Below are positions 15,243 through 20,927 of a stretch of 20,927 nt of DNA, in pieces. The notes under the pieces are model-generated. The model was not told the origin of the DNA. It did no database searches and saw nothing but the letters and a program-made list of their open reading frames with translations. The translations under genes were made by a program, and so were the position numbers. The stretch's first letter is position 1; every line of letters begins with the position of its first letter. Origin of the DNA: G001797105 sp964528155 (lineage in GTDB: Bacteria > Chloroflexota > Anaerolineae > Anaerolineales > E44-bin32); assembly GCA_964528155.1 (NCBI GenBank), contig CAZGRL010000062.1, positions 1-20,927 of the forward strand, given 5' to 3'.

Positions 15243-16289
15243 ATGAGCGACCTCCCCTCGGAGCCGCAGATCGCTGCCACCTTGCGACCGCCCCGAACAG
15301 GTCGGGCCTTCAGCTTTGCGATCGGCCTCGGGCTCAGCCTGCTTTTCACCTGGCTCGCTTTCCGCGGTCTGGATATGAGTTCCATCCGCGAAGAGATGGG
15401 CAACCTGCGATTGGCTCCAGTCCTCGTCTGCCTGGCGACACAGGTCCTATGCCAGGTCTGGCGTTTCGTGCGCTGGGGATTGATGCTGCGAAGTCTGGGT
15501 GAAATACGATGGGGCCGCGTCTTCGCTATCGGATCGGTGGGCACACCGGCGGTCACTCTGCTCCCTGCCAGGGTCGGCGAACTCGCTCGACCGGCGCTGG
15601 TTGCGGAGGAGACGGACATCTCTTTCGGCCAGGTCTCGGCCACCGTCGTGGCGGAACGATTCGTCGACGGATGTCTGATGAGCCTTCTGTTCTTCGCGGG
15701 ACTGGTGTTCCTGCGAAACGAAGCAGCCTCGCACAGCCTGCTCACCAGCGGTCTGGCATTCGCCGCGATTTTCGTGTTCGCCGGGATCGGACTCTGGGTC
15801 GCTTTCAGATACCAGGACCTGCTTCTTCGCTTGTTGACTCGGTTGGCCGGGTTGTCGCCCCGGTTGTCGAGCGTCAGCTCGAGGCTCATTCGCGGGTTCG
15901 TCGAGGCCTTGAAGCCCATCTTCTCTCAAAGGGTCTTCGTTGCGTACCTGTTGGTCAGCGTGGCCTTATGGGCGACGGAGGCGTTCTCGATCTACAGTCT
16001 GTTCGGCGTGATGGATCAGGGGTTGCCCTTCAGCGCCTCGATCCTGGTCTTGTTGGCGATTGTCGTCGGCACCCTTGTCCCTTCCGGGCCGGCGCACCTG
16101 GGTGTGTTTGAATATGCTGTAATCCTGGCCCTGTCCTTCTTCGGCCTATCGGGTGCGGCGAGCGCGTACTACGCCGCCCTGCTGCATGTGCTGCAGGTGG
16201 TCGTCCTGTTGGCGCTGGCGCTCCTTGGGCTGTGGTTAGGTAACATCCGCTTCGAGCGAATCCTGAGCCTCGGTCGGCGGGCGCCCTGA
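15243..16289 (+). CDS. Flippase-like integral membrane protein (lysylphosphatidylglycerol synthase TM / UPF0104 family)
   Basis: Membrane protein of about 348 residues with about seven to eight hydrophobic helices and no soluble catalytic domain. Family features include the QVLCQVWRFVRWGLMLRSLG segment, the LLPARVGELARPALVAEE motif, and the PSGPAHLGVFEYAVILAL motif near the C-terminus, which match the LPG_synthase_TM superfamily. Members without the synthase domain are often annotated flippase-like and commonly follow GT2 genes in polysaccharide loci; transport of lipid-linked intermediates is proposed rather than shown. The start could be ATG 15243 or GTG 15228. The stop is followed within 2 nt by a perfect hairpin. 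Confidence 0.85.
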   Translation: MSDLPSEPQIAATLRPPRTGRAFSFAIGLGLSLLFTWLAFRGLDMSSIREEMGNLRLAPVLVCLATQVLCQVWRFVRWGLMLRSLGEIRWGRVFAIGSVGTPAVTLLPARVGELARPALVAEETDISFGQVSATVVAERFVDGCLMSLLFFAGLVFLRNEAASHSLLTSGLAFAAIFVFAGIGLWVAFRYQDLLLRLLTRLAGLSPRLSSVSSRLIRGFVEALKPIFSQRVFVAYLLVSVALWATEAFSIYSLFGVMDQGLPFSASILVLLAIVVGTLVPSGPAHLGVFEYAVILALSFFGLSGAASAYYAALLHVLQVVVLLALALLGLWLGNIRFERILSLGRRAP

Positions 16290-16290
16290 C

Positions 16291-16329
16291 CCCCCACCCC
16301 CTGTCCCGATATAGGACAGGGGGTGGGGG
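16291..16329. terminator. Perfect 16-bp GC-rich hairpin between convergent genes
   Basis: CCCCCACCCCCTGTCC (16291-16306) pairs without mismatch with 16314-16329, leaving the 7-nt loop CGATATA. It begins 2 nt after the stop of the flippase-like gene. There is no following T-run, so it is an intrinsic-type stop only in structure; 3' end protection is another role. Confidence 0.6.
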
Positions 16330-16331
16330 AT

Positions 16332-16392
16332 CTCTGTGGAAATGAATGGTCGGGGGCGGCTGCGCTGCCCCCGACCATTCATTTCCACAGAG
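16332..16392. repeat. Perfect 26-bp inverted repeat (second hairpin)
   Basis: Positions 16332-16357 are the exact reverse complement of 16367-16392. The stem can extend inward by one G-U and two G-C pairs, leaving a 3-nt loop. It starts 2 bp after the neighbouring hairpin ends. There is no T-run on either side. Candidate bidirectional terminator or the remnant of a small palindromic element. Confidence 0.8.
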
Positions 16393-16503
16393 TCCTCCGG
16401 GCGAAGAGGCTCCATGAACAGACTGCCAGGTCTCCGCCGAGATCGCCCCTGCCGTTGTGATGCAGGAAAAATGGGTCAGAGAGCCGCCCATTCCGGGATG
16501 GGC

Positions 16504-16532
16504 AAAAAGAACGAGCGCCCAATGGACGCTCG
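16504..16532 (-). terminator. Rho-independent terminator of the minus-strand sugar operon
   Basis: Read on the minus strand, CGAGCGTCC-ATT-GGGCGCTCG forms a 9-bp stem with one G-U pair and a 3-nt loop, followed at once by TTCTTTTT. It lies 28 bp past the stop of the dehydratase gene at 16561, the place expected for the operon end. Confidence 0.85.
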
Positions 16533-16560
16533 CGGTCATCTCCGGGTGTGAGTTCGAGTC

Positions 16561-18459
16561 TCAGAGCACCGAGGTCATGTCGGGCGGGGGAAGCTGGCTG
16601 AGCATGTTGCCCGGGATGCGTTCGCTGAGCAGCCCAATGATCGCCTCGGCGTCACCTTCGCGTGCAAGACGGACCAACTCTTCGATCGTCGCTTCGAGCA
16701 CCTCGCCCGACAGCAGTTCGTCATGTTCGACATGCATGACGTCGGGGTGGTCGGTGGGGGTCAATGTCAGGCCCTCGTCCCAGAGCGACTCGCTCAACTT
16801 CTCGCCCTGACGAATGCCGGTGAAAGCGATCTCGATGTCCTTGTGTGGCTCCAGCCCCGAGAGGCGGATGATGTCCTCCGCCAGATCGAGGATGCGCACC
16901 GGTTCACCCATCCTCAGGACGAAGACCTCGCCTCCCTGCCCCATGCTGGCTGCCTGCACGACGAGATGGACCGCCTCCGGGATGGTCATGAAGAAGCGCT
17001 CCATCTCCGGATGCGTGATCGTCACCGGGCCACCACGAGCGATCTGGCGCTTGAACAGTGGGACGATACTGCCTCGGCTACCGAGCACATTGCCGAAGCG
17101 AACCGTGACGAACGGTCGTCCACTCCGCAATGCGGCGTCATGGACGACCATCTCGGCCATCCTCTTGGTGGCCCCCATGACACTGGTCGGCTCGACCGCT
17201 TTGTCGGTCGAGATGAGGACAAGCCGCTCCGTCCCGAAGGACTGTGCCGCCTTGACGACGCTCTGCGTCCCGAGGATGTTGTTGGTCACCGCCTCTTCGA
17301 CGTTGATCTCCATCATGGGCACGTGCTTGTGGGCTGCGGCGTGGAAGACGACATGCGGACGGAAGTCGTCGAAGATATTTCCGATGCGATCGATATCCCG
17401 CACATCGGCAATGATCGGCACGAAGGGGAGACCGGGGTTGTCCTCGGTCAGGTCTAACATGGCCTCGAACACGCTGTTCTCACCATGACCGAGTAGCCCG
17501 AGTTGGGCCGGTCTCCAGTGCGCGATCTGGCGGCAGAGCTCGAGGCCGATCGAACCGCCGGCGCCGGTGACAAGCACTCTCTTACCCGTGAGCGTCCGGC
17601 CAACCCCCTCGTCGTCGATGTCGGCCGGTTCACGCCGAAGCAGGTCACTGATCTCGACCTCGCGCAGGCGATTGACGGAAACCTTGCCGCCGATCAACTC
17701 ATAGATCCCGGGCATGGTGCTGAAGGGGATCCGGTGTTGGCGGCAGATCTCGATCACTCGCCGAACGGTCGGGCCAGGCGCGGTCGGTATGGCGATGACG
17801 ACCTCGTGAGCCCGGTAGCGTGAGACCACACTCGACAGGTCCCGCAGCCCGGCTGCGATGGGGATTCCGTGGATGACCATCCCCTTCTTCTCGGGGTCAT
17901 CATCGACAAAAGCCACCGGGGTCATGTGAAGCTGAGGGTTATGCTGCATCTCACGCACAACCAGGGCTCCGGCCGAGCCGGCGCCTACGACCACCACGCG
18001 GCGTCCGCCGACCAATCCATCCGCCTTCTGACTGATCTGGCCGCTCTCAGCCAGCATCCGCACGGCCATGCGCAGCCCGCCCACGCTGAAGAGCGAGAGG
18101 AGCCAATCGATCCCGAGAACAAGTCGGGGGAAGCCAGCCTGCAGGCCGCCGAGCGTGCGAACGATCAACACCGCAAGAGCGACGAAGACGGAGGCCGCCA
18201 TGGTCGCAGCGACGATCAACCGCATCTCCCGTACGCTGGCATACAGCCAGTAGCGCCGGTAGAGCCCGAAGGCGTAGTAGACGACCGGTTTGATGACCAG
18301 CGCCAGGATGACCATGACCATGGCCGAAGGCAGCAAGGCGGTGAAGGCCGGGCCGATATCCAGGCGAAGGGCAAAGCTGGCCAATACGGCGGTCACGATC
18401 AAGACCAGATCGGCTAGCAAGAGGAAGCGATTGCGGATCTGAACGGGGGTGTTATTCAC
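16561..18459 (-). CDS. CapD/WbpM-type membrane-anchored nucleotide-sugar 4,6-dehydratase
   Basis: Large polysaccharide-biosynthesis dehydratase (632 residues from GTG 18459). Four hydrophobic helices occupy about residues 12-130. A first Rossmann-like domain follows (VVVVGAGSAGALVVRE, about 155-170). The catalytic SDR domain begins with VTGAGGSIG (297-305) and has STDKAVEPTSVMGATKR, where the usual Tyr is Met428 with K432, as is normal for WbpM/PglF/FlaA1-type enzymes. They make UDP-4-keto-6-deoxy-HexNAc, the first step towards bacillosamine or other amino sugars. An ATG at 18492 would add 11 residues and overlap the upstream gene by 37 bp; the GTG gives a 4-bp GTGA overlap like others nearby and puts the hydrophobic helix close to the start, so I prefer it. 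Last gene of the minus-strand operon. Confidence 0.92.
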   Translation of the reverse strand: MNNTPVQIRNRFLLLADLVLIVTAVLASFALRLDIGPAFTALLPSAMVMVILALVIKPVVYYAFGLYRRYWLYASVREMRLIVAATMAASVFVALAVLIVRTLGGLQAGFPRLVLGIDWLLSLFSVGGLRMAVRMLAESGQISQKADGLVGGRRVVVVGAGSAGALVVREMQHNPQLHMTPVAFVDDDPEKKGMVIHGIPIAAGLRDLSSVVSRYRAHEVVIAIPTAPGPTVRRVIEICRQHRIPFSTMPGIYELIGGKVSVNRLREVEISDLLRREPADIDDEGVGRTLTGKRVLVTGAGGSIGLELCRQIAHWRPAQLGLLGHGENSVFEAMLDLTEDNPGLPFVPIIADVRDIDRIGNIFDDFRPHVVFHAAAHKHVPMMEINVEEAVTNNILGTQSVVKAAQSFGTERLVLISTDKAVEPTSVMGATKRMAEMVVHDAALRSGRPFVTVRFGNVLGSRGSIVPLFKRQIARGGPVTITHPEMERFFMTIPEAVHLVVQAASMGQGGEVFVLRMGEPVRILDLAEDIIRLSGLEPHKDIEIAFTGIRQGEKLSESLWDEGLTLTPTDHPDVMHVEHDELLSGEVLEATIEELVRLAREGDAEAIIGLLSERIPGNMLSQLPPPDMTSVL

Positions 18460-19397
18460 GCGGCGGCAATGGGCCTCCCGGCCCGGAACCATTCTACTGT
18501 CTGTTGCAGGCCTCGTTCCAGTCCGGTCGCCGGGCGATAACCCAGCGCTTGTGAAGAACGGCGCAAATCGGCGGCCGAGAACCGGATGTCCCCCGGCCGG
18601 GAGGGCCCCCGTACAGGCTCTGGCACACCCGGGATCAGCCCCCGAAGCATATGGGCGAGTTGTTCGACCGAAACGGAGCTCCCGCCAGCGATATTGAAAA
18701 TGCCTGATTGGGCGGCCGGCAGGTCGGCGGCGAGCAGGTTGGCTCGGACGACGTCATCGACAAACACGAAATCACGGCTCTGCTGGCCGTCCCCGTGGAT
18801 GGTCACCGCCTCGCCCGCCAGCATCTGTTCGATGAAGATCGGGATCACCGCTGCGTACGGTGAATCGGCCCTCTGCCGGGGGCCATAGACGTTGAAGTAG
18901 CGCAAGGAGACTGTCGGCAGCCCATAGGTACGGGCAAAAAGCTGGCCCGCCTCTTCCATCGCCACTTTGGAGGCGGCATAGGGCGAGATGGGGTTGAGCG
19001 GACCGGCTTCGCCCACCGGGCCTTCAGCCTCACCATATACAGCTGCTGAGGAGGCCAGGACCACGCGTCTCACCCCCGCCTGGTGTGCAGCCCACAAGAC
19101 GTTGACCGAACCGGCCAGGTTCGTTTGATAGCATGTCGGTGGGTCCTGCATCGATTCGGCAACCGAGATCAAGGCCGCATGGTGGAAAACCAACTCGACA
19201 TCGCGCATGGCCGCCGCAACAGCCTCCGGGTCCTGAACATCACCCTCGATTAGCCGGGCGTCCGCGCCGGCCAGATTATCGCGGGACCCGGTCGAGAGGT
19301 CATCGAGCACAGTCACTCGATCTCCGCGCGAGACCAGCGCCCGTGCCAGGTGTGATCCGATGAAGCCTGCACCACCGGTGACCAATGCCGTCGCCAA
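18456..19397 (-). CDS. NAD-dependent nucleotide-sugar epimerase/dehydratase (GalE-like extended SDR)
   Basis: Extended short-chain dehydrogenase of 313 residues. The NAD-binding glycine motif is TGGAGFIG (7-14), and D32-D33 after the second strand favour NAD. The catalytic triad is S116 or S117 (ASSAAVYGE), Y140 and K144 (YAASK). It resembles UDP-glucose or UDP-GlcNAc 4-epimerases; exact substrate is not determined. The start is TTG at 19397. No ATG or GTG is available at a better position, and GGGGAG (minus strand, 19404-19409) lies 6 nt upstream. The gene starts 1 nt after the sugar-transferase stop and overlaps the dehydratase gene by 4 bp. It would supply the sugar donor for the transferase or another donor for later steps. 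Confidence 0.92.
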   Translation of the reverse strand: MATALVTGGAGFIGSHLARALVSRGDRVTVLDDLSTGSRDNLAGADARLIEGDVQDPEAVAAAMRDVELVFHHAALISVAESMQDPPTCYQTNLAGSVNVLWAAHQAGVRRVVLASSAAVYGEAEGPVGEAGPLNPISPYAASKVAMEEAGQLFARTYGLPTVSLRYFNVYGPRQRADSPYAAVIPIFIEQMLAGEAVTIHGDGQQSRDFVFVDDVVRANLLAADLPAAQSGIFNIAGGSSVSVEQLAHMLRGLIPGVPEPVRGPSRPGDIRFSAADLRRSSQALGYRPATGLERGLQQTVEWFRAGRPIAAA

Positions 19398-19398
19398 G

Positions 19399-20814
19399 TC
19401 AGACTCCCCGGAAGCCGAGTACGGCGCCGAACGTACGCAACAGGATCCAAAGGTCCATCACGAAGCTCCGATGCTTGATGTAGTACAGGTCGAATTCGAG
19501 CTTCTCGGCCGAGCCTTCGACCGAGGCTCCCTTTCCATAGTTGACCTGGGCCCAACCCGTGAGGCCAGGTTTGACCAGCAATCTCGCCCGATAGAAGGGG
19601 ATCTGTTTTTCCAGTTCGGCTACCAGCTCCGGCCGTTCCGGCCGCGGACCGACCAGACTCATCTCGCCGCGCAACACGTTCCAAAACTGTGGGAGCTCAT
19701 CCAGGTGCGCCTTGCGCATCAGACGACCTACGCGCGTTGCCCGTGGATCCTCCTGCATCGCCCAGTGCGCCTGACCGTCGGCCTCGGCGTCCTGGCGCAT
19801 CGTTCTGAATTTGGCGACCCGAAACACCTTGCCCCCCTGCCCCAATCGATCTTGAAAGAACACGATCGGACGGCCGCTCTCGAGCACGATCGCCAGGGCG
19901 ATCCAAGGCAGAAAGATGATCATCGCTCCTAATCCGATCAGGGCGCCGATCAAGTCCATCAACCGCTTGAGCAGGCTGTAGACCGCGCTGACACGTATGC
20001 TGTCTACGAAAGACCGGAGCAGCCAATCCGATTCGAGGTAGTTGATCGGAACACGCCCAAGGAGCTCCTCATAGGCCACCGGCATCCGGGTGATCTCCGC
20101 CCCACGTTCCTGGGCGTCGAGCAAGGCCTGGAACATCGATCCGTTCATCGGCCCAAGGATCGAGACGACAATATCTGAGACACCCTCTTCTTCCATCAAA
20201 TCGAGAAGGATCGAGTTGTCCCCTTTCACCGACACGGAACCGACCTGCATCCCATGCTTGGAGGTGTCGTCGTCGATCAATCCGACGATGTGAAACGGTT
20301 GCGGCCAGATGCCATTGACGACTTCCACCAGGGCCACGCCCGATTCGCCAGCCCCGACGACCAGGACACGGCGCATGAAGGCCGGGGCCGTAAAGACGAG
20401 TGTGTACAGTCCACGCCAGATCAGTGTGAAGAGGACGACCAGGGCAAGAAAGTACAGAACGCCTCGTCGAGGCAAGGATCCTTCACCGGTGAAGTACAGG
20501 AGCAGGTACAGCACTCCGCCGATTCCGGCTGCCCCCATCACCCCGCGAAACGTCTCGCGCCATGCAGCCGCTCGGCGGAGATCATACAGATTGATCATCA
20601 GCACCAGCCAGATGATCGGCAAGAGGACGAACCAGGGGGCCCGGATACGGATGAACTCCATCGACGGATCGGGCCCAAGGTAGTCCAGGCGCGCCCACAG
20701 GGCGACGGCGACAATGGCAGCCGCCGAGGCTGCGATGAGATCGCCCAGGATCAGGATAAGCTGGCGTTCATTCTCTCGAAGCCTCCAGGGGAGGCCTCTA
20801 CTTGCCAGGCGCAC
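19399..20814 (-). CDS. Polyprenyl-phosphate sugar-1-phosphate transferase (WbaP-like initiating transferase)
   Basis: Membrane enzyme of 471 residues that starts glycan assembly by moving a sugar-1-phosphate from a nucleotide-sugar to undecaprenyl phosphate. Four to five hydrophobic helices lie in residues 18-140, then a CoA-binding-like Rossmann domain (VLVVGAGESGVALVE, 150-164), then the PGT catalytic domain from about 280. That domain has a membrane re-entrant segment (284-310), VFFQDRLGQGG, KFRTM (335-339), the catalytic Asp-Glu pair D372-E373 in HLDELPQFWNV, SLVGPRPERPE and PGLTGWAQVNYG. The C-terminal region is complete. The start is GTG at 20814 with GGAG (20821-20824) 6 nt upstream, overlapping the preceding gene by 17 bp. 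The sugar transferred is not evident. Confidence 0.94.
   Translation of the reverse strand: MRLASRGLPWRLRENERQLILILGDLIAASAAAIVAVALWARLDYLGPDPSMEFIRIRAPWFVLLPIIWLVLMINLYDLRRAAAWRETFRGVMGAAGIGGVLYLLLYFTGEGSLPRRGVLYFLALVVLFTLIWRGLYTLVFTAPAFMRRVLVVGAGESGVALVEVVNGIWPQPFHIVGLIDDDTSKHGMQVGSVSVKGDNSILLDLMEEEGVSDIVVSILGPMNGSMFQALLDAQERGAEITRMPVAYEELLGRVPINYLESDWLLRSFVDSIRVSAVYSLLKRLMDLIGALIGLGAMIIFLPWIALAIVLESGRPIVFFQDRLGQGGKVFRVAKFRTMRQDAEADGQAHWAMQEDPRATRVGRLMRKAHLDELPQFWNVLRGEMSLVGPRPERPELVAELEKQIPFYRARLLVKPGLTGWAQVNYGKGASVEGSAEKLEFDLYYIKHRSFVMDLWILLRTFGAVLGFRGV
19404..19409 (-). promoter_or_regulatory. Shine-Dalgarno site supporting a TTG start
   Basis: GGGGAG on the minus strand, 6 nt before the TTG start of the epimerase gene and inside the 3' end of the sugar-transferase gene. 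The strong match and correct spacing decide in favour of this rare start codon. Confidence 0.6.
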
Positions 20815-20927
20815 TCTGCGCTCCAGTCATGAGACCGCTGAGGATCCCCCACAGGAAAGCCCCGCCCCAGGCAAAGTGCATGGTCCATATCGCCAGCGGG
20901 AAGCCGAACACCAGCCCGGGGTCACGG
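20798..20927 (-). CDS. C-terminal fragment of a membrane glycosyltransferase (5' part outside window)
   Basis: A minus-strand frame runs in from the right edge and stops with TAG at 20798-20800, giving 42 residues. The sequence RDPGLVFGFPLAIWTMHFAW followed by a Gly-rich hydrophobic stretch resembles the membrane-embedded C-terminus of family 2 glycosyltransferases found beside initiating transferases. The catalytic part is not in the window, so the class is tentative. It overlaps the start of the sugar-transferase gene by 17 bp, which indicates it is the preceding gene in the same operon. Confidence 0.6.
   Translation of the reverse strand, partial: RDPGLVFGFPLAIWTMHFAWGGAFLWGILSGLMTGAQSAPGK

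Noticed and set aside
16486..16503. Short hairpin GCCCAT/ATGGGC next to the operon terminator
   Set aside because: Only a 6-bp stem, and the nearest minus-strand T-run is about 16 nt away; the neighbouring 9-bp stem with an immediate T-tract explains termination better.
16536..16575. tRNA-like T-arm (GAGTTCGAGTCTC) near the end of the dehydratase gene
   Set aside because: No acceptor stem, D-arm or anticodon arm with correct spacing could be built around it, and it runs into the coding end of the dehydratase gene.

Overview
The window looks like a chromosomal segment of a GC-rich, free-living bacterium. An Anaerolineae-type member of the Chloroflexota is my best guess. The support is indirect: a GAF-PAS class III cyclase, a TgpA-like transglutaminase membrane protein, a Thr/Pro-rich secreted protein, several M42 aminopeptidases and GC-rich palindromic intergenic repeats. 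No rRNA or marker gene is present, so the placement is inference.

Left part (1-6206): a GyrI-like small-molecule-binding protein is followed 4 bp later by a PLP-dependent D-cysteine desulfhydrase/ACC deaminase homologue. A 396-bp gene-free, palindrome-rich spacer (1617-2012) separates them from two minus-strand genes, a TgpA-like transglutaminase and, downstream of it, a GAF-PAS adenylate cyclase.

Middle (6411-10415): a plus-strand group starts at a plausible sigma-70-type promoter (6344-6372). It encodes a small membrane-anchored Thr/Pro-rich protein and three tandem M42-family metallopeptidase homologues. The first two keep every metal and catalytic residue. The third has lost the catalytic Glu and three metal ligands and looks like a pseudoenzyme. 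It is separated from the second by a 297-bp spacer holding a 53-bp direct repeat (50/53 identical) and an element related to the one at 1717-1907.

Right part (10412-20927): a surface-polysaccharide or glycan locus in two convergent halves. The plus-strand half encodes a polytopic membrane protein (GTGA overlap with the third M42 gene), a cupin, a DegT-type sugar aminotransferase, a SAM methyltransferase, a DPM1-like GT2 and a flippase-like (LPG synthase TM) protein. The minus-strand half encodes the C-terminus of a glycosyltransferase cut by the window edge, a WbaP-type polyprenyl-phosphate sugar-1-phosphate transferase, a GalE-like epimerase and a CapD/WbpM-type nucleotide-sugar dehydratase, then a Rho-independent terminator. 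Two perfect hairpins (16- and 26-bp stems) lie between the halves. Together the genes could make a nucleotide-activated amino (possibly methylated) sugar, load it on a lipid carrier, extend it and handle it at the membrane.

The observation I rate highest is the tandem M42 trio with a catalytically dead third member.
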